Below are positions 21,944 to 31,292 of a DNA stretch of 64,000 bases, piece after piece; position 1 is the first letter of the stretch; every line of letters begins with the position of its first letter. Origin of the DNA: Telopea speciosissima (lineage: Eukaryota > Streptophyta > Magnoliopsida > Proteales > Proteaceae); assembly GCF_018873765.1 (NCBI RefSeq), contig NC_057926.1, forward strand, positions 53,395,378 through 53,459,377, read 5' to 3'. Below the pieces are notes generated by a model. That model searched no databases. It was given only the letters and a program-made list of their open reading frames with translations, and was not told the origin of the DNA. The translations under genes were made by a program, and so were the position numbers.

Positions 21944-21969
<26 letters not shown>
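20873..21969 (+). mobile_element. 5'-truncated LINE with target duplication
   Basis: A non-LTR retrotransposon 3' end of ~1.1 kb closes in a ~27-A tail (21,943-21,969). It is bounded by 16-bp duplicates TCCCTAAATTGTKGAG (20,857-20,872 and 21,970-21,985, one mismatch). The plus strand codes for the reverse-transcriptase zinc-binding domain (FFWRLLNAGLPFKDIL and CAFCGNGVETLWRIFLSCDW), followed by an RNase H-like region (CAGFIDSGLFEAGWSY and DDLANYCFALRKGLDHA). It landed inside a MITE. Confidence 0.9.
20975..21695 (+). pseudogene. LINE ORF2 C-terminal remnant (zf-RVT + RNase H)
   Basis: The zinc-binding domain of plant LINE ORF2 is followed by the plant-type RNase H fold. Upstream, the family-like reading SWWKFFWKRQIHPKFKLFF sits in a frame that differs from the downstream WRLLNAGL frame. 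The shift falls in a run of ten T at 21,014-21,023, consistent with a one-base slip. The frame closes at 21,695 and later LINE sequence is full of stops. Any open frame extending upstream of 20,873 belongs to the MITE and flank, not to the LINE. Confidence 0.85.
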
Positions 21970-21974
<5 letters not shown>

Positions 21975-22161
21975 AAATTGTGGAGTGTGGCAGTTTGGGG
22001 TGGAGATTTCGACACATGACAGCTCAAACATCCAACAGTGTCAAGCTCAACAGAAAAAATGAAAGTCAATGACCTTAGACCATTGAATGTCTGAGCTACC
22101 ACATGTCGAAATCTCCATCCAATCTACCGCATAACACAGTTTTAGGGAATTGAAGAAGATT

Positions 22162-23072
22162 ATTTATTTATTTTCCTTGAAATTATAGTACATAGAAAAG
22201 AGAGAGATAAAGAGGATGACAAGTGTCCTCAATTCTTGTGACGGCAATTTGACGAATCAGTATCCTTCCATTACCATGGAATCTTTTTTTTTTTTTGGGT
22301 TGGTAAACAATCATCACCATGGTTCCGAATAGTGAAAATTAGGTGGAGTCTTAAATATCATATTGAAACTCTAACACCACCGGTCTTTTTGTGAATATGG
22401 AGTTTGTATTTAAGGTTTGGTAAACCATCGTGCTGATTTCCTCGCAGGCACCCCTATTTGCCTTCAGAATTTGGTAAAAAAAGACGAAGGAGACACATAG
22501 GAATTAACGTCTTCAATTTTAAATTATTATTAGGAAGAAAGAATGCTATCTGATTGCCTATGGTGTGCGGCCCTTGCACCTAAACAGGACGCGTGAGATA
22601 ATCACCATATTTTCATGGAAAGGTGGACATCTATGGGGACGCAGCAGTCTTTTTGTACGGCTTTGTGTTTGGCACAAGGCCGCATATCACATGCAACCAA
22701 TTAACGTTCTCATTCTATCTGAGTGTGAGCGGTGCAGCCCCTACGCCTAGACACAAGTACGAAAATGACCACTGTGCCTCGTGCATTGGCTACGACATTT
22801 TTTTTTTCCTTGGAGGAAAAAAAAATTAAAGAAAAAAAAGAAAATAGGTGGACTCCTAGTTGAATATTCAATCAGCGTGCGTTGATTAGGGCGCCCCTGT
22901 CATTTTCCGTTCTATAGTGAGTTGATTTTAGGATTCTACCTACCCAAACAGAAGAGGACCATCATTTTCCCCTTTCTTTCTTGACGTAAATATTCTCACA
23001 TCACTTCAAATGGGGGAAAGAAAATGGAAAAGTTGCTCTTTTCTCCTCTGAATGTCTCCACCTTTTATTTAT
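22162..23072. other. intergenic with a possible fold-back element
   Basis: No gene is supported. About 22,534-22,810 has loosely inverted ends (AGGAAGAAAGAATGCTAT against ATGTCGTAGCCAATGCAC in complement) and GTGCGGCCC/GCAGCCCC words. These resemble decayed members of the 24,954 family. Confidence 0.3.
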
Positions 23073-23080
23073 ATTGAGAT

Positions 23081-23338
23081 TAGGACTGTAAATGGATCGG
23101 ATTCGGTTCGGATAATGCTATATTCGCATCCGCATCCGATTAGCCATTGGACGGATTCGGATAATGCTAAACGGATATGGATCGAATATTTTATCCATTT
23201 ACATGTAAATATAGCTTTTCAGATAGCTATAGCCTATCCGTATCCGCATCCGTTTAGCTTTTGGACAGATTCGGATAGAACTAAACGGATACGAACACGA
23301 ATATAGAAACAGATTTTAACTATTCATTTACACCCCTA
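23081..23338. mobile_element. hAT-like MITE (TAGGGGTGTAAA family), copy 1
   Basis: The ends TAGGACTGTAAATGGATCGG and TTCATTTACACCCCTA are inverted. The interior consists of repeated CGGATTCGGATA / TATCCGTATCCGCATCC words in opposing orientation around a central TTTACATGTAAA. The flanks ATTGAGAT and ATTGTGAG are an imperfect 8-bp pair. The copies at 33,971 and 34,798 are related. Confidence 0.75.
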
Positions 23339-23423
23339 ATTGTGAGACCCATCAGGCTGTAATGCTTTAAAATAGAATCAAATCCATCCCCTACTTTAGG
23401 TTGTCAAGGTCTTTACTTTACGG

Positions 23424-23428
<5 letters not shown>

Positions 23429-23459
<31 letters not shown>
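23429..23459. repeat. (AG)n microsatellite
   Basis: An uninterrupted run of about 15 AG units. Confidence 0.95.
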
Positions 23460-23460
<1 letters not shown>

Positions 23461-24749
23461 GTTTCAACATCATTTTCCACTACTTTAGATGTTTTTGAGT
23501 TGGATAATCATAACGTTATGATTTTAATGATGGCAAAGGAGGATATCTTTCCGTGTTACCATCCCACCATGTTTGATTTCTTTCCGCAACAACAATCCAA
23601 TACTTATGAGCTCAAGTCAGAAAGAACGAAAGAACAACTCATATGATTCCTCCCTCTATCCCCACTCTCTCGAATAATTATCACCTTTAATTCTTGGGCA
23701 TCTCCAATTTCTCTAATTCTTCTAAAAGGGGGAGTAGACTTCCCCTTAGATAGTGTTTTCGGACAGGGGATAGGGTGGTCATTCTGCCCCCATGTGAGGA
23801 ATAAAAAGAAGGGGACAACGAATTGGACGAGATAACGAGTCTACTATCTCTCTCTCTGAAATAAACTGGCAGGGTTATTAGCGTATGATTTGACTGTTAG
23901 GTCGTTCTGCAGGGATGGAAGGGAGGTGATATTTAAAAAAAAAAAAAACAAAAAAAAAAAAGTAAAAAGAAGGGAATTGAAACAAAATAAAGATGGTGAG
24001 TTGTTACACCAGAAAGGGTGATGGTAGCGTGGGGATATGATCATCGAAACTTAGACACAAGTCAATGGAGGACAGGTGGAGCCTTATCCATTACCAACTT
24101 ACTTGTGTCCCTACACTCTCTATTCATCCTTTAATCTTCCACTCTTATCATCTCAACGGTTATTAAAAAAACAAAAAGGGCAAAGAATTCTATATGAAAC
24201 CAATATACACTTTGGTTAAATTGGTCCCACCTAAAAGTATGGGATAATTTTGAATATCCTCAAGGACCACAGCAATTCCATAGGTCCAACCTTTTTGATC
24301 CAATAGCTAGCCCCAAGAAATACAACAAAAGGCCAAATCTTGAGAGCGAGAGAGAGAGGTTCTTATTCTATTCTTCTTTTTTTTTTTTGTTGCTAAAAAT
24401 CAGTAAAATAATAATATATTAAAAAATATGGATGTACAAGTTTAACATCTACGTATAACTCGATGGAAGAAACAAAAATAGAAAACTTGATATGATACTC
24501 TACCTATGACATTGCCATCAACAGAGCACAAGTCATCACTAACTATTGCCTTGAGGACTTACCTTCGGCATGGCCATCTGCAAGAGTCTCGGGACAATCC
24601 AAGATTGTTTAGAAAAACATAAATATTCATTTCATAATAAATCTGAATCTCTTGCTCTTTCTTGTGCATCCTAAGAAATTTCGACACGGGTAAATAGGGA
24701 ATGAGATAACTATGAAGCCGCCCCTCTCTTGGCAATGAGATCTGCAACA

Positions 24750-25420
24750 AAATTTCTTTTCCTATAACAATGTGATATTATATTCACGTGACACTAAAGC
24801 CTTTATATCCTAGCAGTTTCTATAAACCGCCATCGCTAACATATTGTTTAATTATAACAATCAACATGTATAAATATATTTTAGTTGCAGTGAAAAGCTT
24901 TTATTTGCTAGCAGTTTTTATAAACTACCACTAATAACCTATATTTTAATTATGGGAGAGAGAACGCTACTTGGTCACATGGCCCTTGGGTCAACGCGGG
25001 GGCCAATGGGAGCGCATACCCAGACATCCAACATGGGGGTGGTGTGATTTTTGCCAACTCTGTGTCTGGGCGTAAGGCGCATGACTAAGCAACGTTCTTT
25101 TTCTCCTATTGATGGCAATGCCATAGGTGGGGATATCGCCTTTGCTTAGTGTTGCTGTTCTTATTTGGTTTTCCTGGTTTTTGCTTCAGGGTGTACATTG
25201 TTTTATTCTTCTCTTAATACAAAGGATCTTTTAGCGGAAAAAAATGTGTAGTTATACTTTTAGCGACAGTAATAAAAGTGCCATCAGAGCCTTTATATCT
25301 CAATAGTTTTTATAGACCATCACCAATAGAATAGTGGTTTAATTAAAAAAAGGAAATATTGGAGCAAATAGTTAACGGCGATAACTACTTTAGCGGTGGT
25401 TTTTTACCGTCGCTAAAGGT
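24750..25420. repeat. possible CACTA-type subterminal repeat cluster
   Basis: The words AGCAGTTTCTATAAACCGCC, AGCAGTTTTTATAAACTACC, CAATAGTTTTTATAGACC, TTTAGCGACAG and GCGGTGGTTTTTTACCGTCG recur in both orientations. Such GCGGYGGTTTTxxACCG arrays are common in plant CACTA (En/Spm-like) ends. No transposase or clean termini were seen. A separate MITE (24,954-25,106) lies within. Confidence 0.35.
24954..25106. mobile_element. MITE related to the 15,113 element
   Basis: The left end GGGAGAGAGAACGCTACTTG and the complement of the right end (GGAGAAAAAGAACGTTGCTT) match. The body holds GTCACATGGCCC and GTGTCTGGGCGTAAGGCGC. No clean target duplication was found. Confidence 0.6.
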
Positions 25421-25628
25421 TTTGCTTTTTCGTCTTCCTTCCTGCTCTCCTATCTTCTTTTCCCTTTGTAAATTCTGTTTCAAGTTTAAAATTCCTCCTG
25501 GTTGGGATGTAAGCATTGCTCTTCCTTCTCTTTCTCTCTCTTAAAATTCCTACTTGGGTGGGGGATCCTTCTTTTATCTCTCTATCTCACTCTTGATTTC
25601 TCTGATTGTAGGTTGGTGTAGCAAAGCA

Positions 25629-26080
25629 TGTGTTGTTGGTGAAGCTTGATTTGGTCCAGAAAGTGCGGTTGAGACCTTCGAAGGGTCGTTTCGACCTCGA
25701 AATTCCAAAAAAGGGTGGGGCTCTACATTTATGGAGTTGTGTTGGGCTCATCGAGATCTTTGAAATGAGTACTTTTAAACCATGTGTTATGTTTTGGTCC
25801 GGTTCAGTTTTTTGGCATTTTTGGGCTAGGGGCATTTGTGTACTTTCTGGGGTTAGGGTCTTCTTTTATATTGTTCTTATCTCTTTGAGATAGGGTTATG
25901 AGGGTTTGTAACATTTTCAGAGAAAATAGTGAAACCTGTTCTACTGCTTGACCTTAGACGTAGCTTCTATCTTGGAGGTGAATCACGTAAATCTCTGTGT
26001 TGTGCGTTGTGTGTGCTCTCTCTATTTTCGTTTTTCTTCTACAAATCACCATCCTGGGCATTGTTTTCTTAACAGCATAG
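25629..26080 (+). mobile_element. LTR-like remnant, copy 1
   Basis: It is homologous to 33,350-33,810. Shared blocks in order are TTGGTGAAGC, GGGTCGTTTCG, TTGTACTTTCTRGGGTTAGG, TATTGTTGTTATC-like, ACTTTGAGA, GAGGGTTTGTA, AATCACGTAAATCTCTGTGT / AACCATGTAAAATCTTGTCT and TTCTTCTACAAA. This layout is seen in plant Copia LTR 3' halves. No internal retroelement genes accompany it, so it is best read as a decayed solo LTR. Confidence 0.5.
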
Positions 26081-26745
26081 AGGTAGGGGTGGGTGCTTGA
26101 CAGAGGAAGCTAAGGAGGCAGGGGTAGGGCAAGGTCAGGAAGCATGGGTGTTGCATGGGGAGGGTCTGCAAGGGCGGAGAGGGAGGTGTACAGGTATAGA
26201 GCCAAAGGGAAGGGAGATGTAGGGGTATAGGGCCAAGGTATAGGGAAGGAGGTTGGGTGGGGGTATTATAGAAGGGGGCGTAGGGATAGGGGTTCCAGAA
26301 GGGGGTTATCGACAGAGGTTAGAGGTAAGGGTGGGTAGGGAAGAAGTGGTCTGAACTAGAGCTGGGGTTTACTCAAATTCTATGGTAAGGGAGGAGGAGA
26401 CAGAGGCAAGGGTAGGGGCAGTGGGAGATTGGGAGGGGGATATAGAGGGGGTAAGAGAATAGGGTGCAATGGGGGCACGGAGTTTCTATGGGTGAAGCGG
26501 GGGGGGGGGGGGGAGATAGAGGGGGTAAGAGAGTAGGGTCCAATGGGGGCAGAGAGTTTCTATGGGTGAAAGAGTGGGGGGGGGGGGGGGGGGGAAGACA
26601 GAGGGAAGTGAGAGTAGGAGTAGAGGTTGGTGGGAGGGTAGGGATGGGGGTAGATAGGGTGCGGGGGTGGGAGCATGGCGGAAGCTACCAGAGGAGGGGA
26701 TGGGGATGGCTTAAAGAAAGACTAATTACTTTTAGGGGTGGTAAA
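26081..26745. repeat. G-rich, purine-biased low-complexity tract
   Basis: This is a strongly strand-asymmetric region of GGGAGG, GGTAGGG and AGAGGG words with G runs at about 26,499-26,512 and 26,576-26,594. A ~75-bp unit beginning AGAGGGGGTAAGAGA and containing GGGTGAA is partly tandem (26,445-26,515 and 26,516-26,590). A 114-codon Gly/Arg/Val frame across it is composition-driven. Confidence 0.75.
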
Positions 26746-26799
26746 ATAAGTACTGCTCATTTCCGTAGTTGGGCAACAGTGGGGAGCGCATCAACAAGG

Positions 26800-27367
26800 C
26801 ATCACTAGGTGGAAAATGAATGCCTACGCTGCCCTGGGGATATTTTCAGCAAACCAGATAGCTTTTGTACAAAGGCACTGCAACATTACTTTGACAAAGA
26901 ACCTCCCAAGCCGACTCAAAAGAAAACTGGCTAGAACTAGAAGGTTTTCAAAACCACTCTACTCGGTACATCTGAACCCAACCGAATAATTGAGGGCGAG
27001 TCAGACCACAATAGCATCAAATCAGAGGTAGGGGAGGGAACTAAGTCCCAATGATCGTCGTATAAGATGGACTGAACCGTCGCCAATCTATCCATATTTG
27101 AATCCCACCATAAGTGCTCTTCATATTGGTTTAGTAGGATACCATGAGGATGCCAAAGATCTAACCAAACCGTAGTATTGTGCCCATTCCCAATGACATG
27201 CTCAACCAGCCCCTCAGCCTTACTTCCGAGTTTCAGAATTCTCCTCCAAATTCAAGACCAATCCTTAAGGATTTTAACAGTTCTTGGCCTCTTTAGGAGT
27301 AGCCTTTCCTCATTCTTTTGAGCTTATTGAATATATTTCAATTCCATCAAAAAAAAAAAAAAAAGTT
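26800..27367 (-). mobile_element. LINE fragment with inverted 5' part (twin-primed)
   Basis: The minus strand of 26,810-27,300 reads as LINE ORF2: WIWRRILKLGSK-like, then EHVIGNGHNTTVWLDLWHPH, then FSFESAWEVLCQSNVAVPLY with several stops. This is the stretch between the RT domain and the zinc-binding domain. On the plus strand at 27,265-27,367 a typical LINE 3' end follows (TTGAGCTTATTGAATATATT... CAATTCCATC then ~16 A). Opposite orientations of the coding part and the poly-A tail are the signature of a 5' inversion during target-primed reverse transcription. Confidence 0.7.
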
Positions 27368-28244
27368 CTGGAACTAAGAGGAAATTAACTACAGCTACAC
27401 TTTCTTCCAGCTAGCTAGCTTTTGCTGGCTTCTCCCACTTATGACTTTCCATTTGTTCCTTAAGCTCCACATCGCAATTAAGGCTGACTTAGGTTTCTCC
27501 ATTACCTCAAATATTAATTAATGGCACAACTTCCTTGTATACTCTTATGGTAAATTAAAGATTCTATCAAAGCTAACTTTTAACTTCATAGAAACGACAT
27601 CACAGCTTGCTCACATGCCTATCTGAAAATCATCAGCTGGCTGGGTTCCCCTTTAAAATTACAGAATCTATGAGGGTTTACATTTTCTACCATATATAGC
27701 TGATATTTAAGAAGACCCAACTCAAACAAGGAATTCCAGAAACTCTTATTTATTTATCCATCGGACTGTTGATCTCTGTGATCGTTGTTGCACTACTGGC
27801 TGGGTTCGATCCTCCTCGATGGAATGAATCTAACAGTTTTAAATAGCAGTTGACCGTTTGGTCTGGCTCTTTGATGTCTTACAGTCATACCCACCTGCTT
27901 CTATGACTCTTGAAATTAAGACTAATTAAATCTGGGAACACTTAACTTGTCAAAAAAAGCGTTCTAAACAAGTTTTTTTTTTTTTTTGGTATCGAGATAG
28001 TATGATTATCCAATTAAACAGGGTCACGCCATGATTGGTGCACTTCTGACCTGATCAAACCTACTGGTCCAAATATTATAAGGAACGCTGAATCTTAGAG
28101 CATCAATAACTTGCCAATAATGAGCACCGTTTCTATTTCTACCTATTTATTTTAATAACAACATTAAAGCTAAAAGAGGAAATTTTGAGGTTCATACATC
28201 ATAATTAATGTTCTCTTCCACTCCCCATTACCAAACCCAAAATC
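27368..28244. other. intergenic, nothing recognised
   Basis: AT-rich sequence. No gene or repeat boundary was identified. Confidence 0.4.
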
Positions 28245-28249
28245 CTTTC

Positions 28250-28696
28250 TACTATGTATCTAGTGGGGTCCATTCTACTGCATGGGCGTTAGATTGGGTC
28301 ATTCTAGTATGGGATAAGTTAAAAGGTTTGATCTAAAGCGTTTCATCAGCTCTTGAGGTTTTGACGTATCGGTCAAGTGCTTAACATTTGGTATCAGAGC
28401 TGGGCACCACGTCATGGATTCGAGTCACGGAAAGGGCTACCTAAAAGAAGGCTACTTGGAGTAGAGTGAAAGCTGTGAAGAAAATGCTACTTGCTGCCAG
28501 ACAAAAACCCAAAAGCAGAGTGGAACGGTCGAAGACGACGACTATGGAAGCGTGATGGTCTGTTATGTGTCTAGTGCAGTCCACTCTAGTGTATGGGGTT
28601 TAGATTGATCAACCTAATATGAGATAGGTTAAAGAACTTGATTTAACTCGTTCTATCAGCTCTAGAGCTTTTGGCATATCGATCAAGTACCTAACA
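28250..28696 (+). mobile_element. TRIM retrotransposon, 447 bp
   Basis: Two direct repeats (28,250-28,386 and 28,561-28,696, ~137 bp) start T(G/A)(T/C)TATGTRTCTAGTG and end CTAACA. A perfect primer-binding site, TGGTATCAGAGC (28,389-28,400), lies two bases after the first repeat and is complementary to initiator tRNA-Met. The 5-bp duplicates CTTTC (28,245-28,249; 28,697-28,701) flank the element. There is no coding capacity. Hence it is a terminal-repeat retrotransposon in miniature, moved by another element's enzymes. Confidence 0.92.
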
Positions 28697-28701
28697 CTTT
28701 C

Positions 28702-29608
28702 CTACTCTGCAAGTTTTACAACTACAACCTCTCAAATTAGAGTAACAACAATGGTTCTAGAGAGAGAGAAAGATGTGAAATATCTGATATCCGGCTGTGG
28801 TTGCAGAACTTGAAGATAGGGTAATGTGGGTTTAATGGTTGTGTGGGAGAAGGTGGAAGAAGAGAAAAAGGAAGTGGGCCAGTAGCTTATCATTCAGAAT
28901 TTCCATATTTAGATATAATTTTTTTTTTTAATATAATAGAAGAAAAAAGTGAAAACTGGTTTAAACTTAATAGGGTTGGATTGGTAGCATGAGCAGATGA
29001 TCCAAAATCCAAATCGATGATTTAAATACATCTTTAAGATTTATTTCTTAACCAATGGTGTGCGGCACTGACTCGTAAAGGGTCTCACATAACTTTTTAA
29101 GGGAATTTTTAAAAAGAAAGGCAAATTGGTTAGGGTTTAGGTATATCCAATCAGACGCCCAACCAAACGAGAGAAGGCAAAAGAATAGAGACAAATACAT
29201 AGCGAAAAAGAGAGAGAGAGAGACGTAGGGCACGTGAGACTCTGCGGCTTCTTAAATCTTCCAAGCCTAAAGAAACCTAGTACAATTAACATATTATCTA
29301 TTAAGTATAAATTATTATAATTTAGGTTTCTGGTTCTAATGTAGGCAGGAAGGAATGAAGGATATCTAGGTTTCAGATCAGAAAATCCACATGATAATGG
29401 TGGTTGTCTTTTTTTTATTTGTTTGGTCTGTTCATTTATTTTAGCTACGAGTCTCCTCAACATTCATCTCCAATTTCAAGTAACCCCATGAGACAATCCC
29501 CAACCCTAAAGCTTCCAAATCTCCTATCCTCTTTTTGATCTTCCCATGGTGGGTTACTAGTATTCACCCAAGGATTAGAGAGAGGGAGAGAGAGTATATT
29601 AGGTAATC
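28702..29608. other. intergenic upstream of the MYB gene
   Basis: No gene is supported. Short GA-rich tract at about 29,206-29,224. Confidence 0.4.
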
Positions 29609-29786
29609 GATATCCTCTACTTCTGCTTGCCCCTATTTTTATGTGCGACCTACACATAATGAGGCATGTAAAGACTGCCTTACCTCTGCTCGAGCAAGAC
29701 ATTCGGGCAAGGATAAAGCGGTCTTTGCATGTCCCGTTGTGTGTAAGGTGCACACAAAAATCGAGGCAAGAGGAAGTAGCGGATCC
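29609..29786. mobile_element. fold-back MITE, GGATCC family, copy 4
   Basis: The left arm TATCCTCTACTTCTGCTTGC mirrors the right arm GCAAGAGGAAGTAGCGGATCC. The core arms TAAAGACTGCCTTACC and AAGGATAAAGCGGTCTTTGC pair. It sits about 0.4 kb upstream of the MYB TATA box. Confidence 0.7.
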
Positions 29787-30067
29787 GGACGCGATTGTTT
29801 GGTGTTTTAAAGACTTGAGTTCAAGGTTGATGGAAGATAATAAAATATCAAAGCTATCAGTCAACGTGAGAGCATGTGATTGCGCCAACTTTTCTCGTAG
29901 TATTCCTTTGCTTACTCGTTTGCCAAAACACAGAAAAGGTTTGGAAAACCCAAAAAAAAAAAAAAAAATTTATATAATTATGGATGTGCATGAGAGTGAG
30001 GGAAACGGCGAGAGAGACTTATACTTAACGGCAACTAACAAGCTTGCTCCACCACCACCACCACCTT

Positions 30068-30072
<5 letters not shown>

Positions 30073-30115
<43 letters not shown>
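30073..30115. repeat. (CT)n microsatellite in the MYB promoter
   Basis: About 21 CT units, 85 bp upstream of the TATA box. A second TC-rich patch at 30,233-30,263 falls in the predicted leader. Confidence 0.95.
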
Positions 30116-30117
<2 letters not shown>

Positions 30118-30200
30118 AAGGTACCCACACAGGAACGCATACAGTTGCAAACAACCGCCGGTCTAAGTCAACCATCAACCCTTCAGAAACTCCACCCTTT

Positions 30201-30207
30201 TATATAA
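30201..30207 (+). promoter_or_regulatory. TATA box of the MYB gene
   Basis: TATATAA lies 108 bp upstream of the ATG at 30,315. Transcription would start near 30,232-30,240, within a TC-rich initiator-like stretch, leaving a leader of about 75-80 nt. Confidence 0.6.
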
Positions 30208-30314
30208 CAATTCTTATGGATGGGGGAGTGCTCTCTTTCTCTCTCTCTCTTTCTCTATCTCTCTTTTATGATCTTATCCAATCTCTTCTCTCATAGTTTC
30301 TAGCCTTGGGAAGG

Positions 30315-31292
30315 ATGAGAAAACCTTGCTGTGATAAACAAGATACCAACAAAGGAGCTTGGTCTAAACAAGAAGACCAGAAGCTCATTGATTACATCAG
30401 AGTCCATGGTGAAGGTTGCTGGAGATCACTCCCTCAAGCTGCAGGTTCCTCATCTACTAAAACCCAAATCCCTATCTTCTTCTTCTTCTTCTTCTTTTCT
30501 TGATCATTTTTGAACATATAAACATAATATATAATCACTAATGCTGCATTTCCTGGTTTTGTTCAATTGATCAGGCTTGCTTAGGTGTGGTAAAAGCTGT
30601 AGACTGAGATGGATAAATTATTTGAGGCCAGACCTTAAAAGAGGCAATTTTGCTGAAGATGAAGAAGACCTCATCATTAAGCTCCACGCGCTCCTCGGTA
30701 ATCGGTGCGTATAATGAATCACTACTACTACTACTACTACTACTACTATTACATTGAACATTATAATTAATTAGAAGAATCAATTACATATATCATGTAT
30801 TAATTATTAGGATCAATACTGACATTTTGGTCTTCACATGTGATGGTTAATTTCAGGTGGTCCTTAATAGCCGGTAGATTACCAGGGCGTACCGACAATG
30901 AAGTGAAGAACTACTGGAATTCCCATTTAAGGAGAAAGCTAACAAGTATGGGTATTGATCCAAACAACCATCGTTTGAACCAAAAGATCCCTCGTCCTCA
31001 AACTCAAATTGTGTCTGGTGGTGGTGGAAGTGACACATCTTCTGGTTCAAAAACACATATATGTGAGCCATGTAAGCCTATGAAATCTCAAGGGGATAAT
31101 GATCAAGTTTCCGATGCCGGAAGCTGTCTAGAAGATGATACCTGTGCCTTGCCAGATTTGAACCTTGATCTAACAATTAAAATTCCTTCTCCTTCACTTG
31201 CAGTGGTTGAAGAAAGGCAGCAATTTATAGATTCAAATATTGGTGGAGAACTTGAAAGTGCCCAATCTCCTACACTTCTTCTCTTTATGTGA
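30315..31292 (+). CDS. R2R3-MYB flavonoid repressor (MYBC2/FaMYB1-like, subgroup 4)
   Basis: Three exons, 30,315-30,444, 30,575-30,704 and 30,857-31,292, splice in frame to 231 codons. The first ATG ([16 protein letters not shown]) matches the family start. R2 spans residues ~11-62 (W-x19-W-x19-W spacing) and R3 ~63-113. R3 carries the bHLH-binding signature D-L-x2-K-x3-L-x6-L-x3-R (in [20 protein letters not shown]). C-terminal to the MYB repeats come [16 protein letters not shown], an EAR-type repression motif ([13 protein letters not shown], ~residue 185) and, at the very end, TLLLFM. This resembles the TLLLFR repression tail of MYBC2-type proteins and AtMYBL2. Family members join MYB-bHLH-WD40 complexes in the nucleus and damp anthocyanin and proanthocyanidin genes; that role is inferred here. 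The protein looks intact. Its promoter holds a fold-back MITE and a CT microsatellite. Confidence 0.93.

Larger units (their letters stand above)
20844..22161. mobile_element. MITE (TA-flanked family) split by a LINE
   Basis: The left part, ATTCTCTTCAATTCCCTAAA (20,845-20,872), continues after the LINE at 21,986 as TGTGGCAGTTTGGGGTGGAG. The MITE then runs to its inverted end TTTAGGGAATTGAAGAAGAT. The inner arms CATGACAGCTCAAACATCC and ATGTCTGAGCTACCACATG pair, as in the intact family member at 18,677-18,876. Confidence 0.7.

Noticed and set aside
26464-26808. 114-codon Gly/Arg/Val-rich frame
   Set aside because: It arises from G-rich low-complexity DNA and homopolymers; no domain or gene structure.
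30306-30314. Earlier start for the MYB protein giving MGRMRKPCC
   Set aside because: It would need a TTG start; the ATG at 30,315 matches the family.
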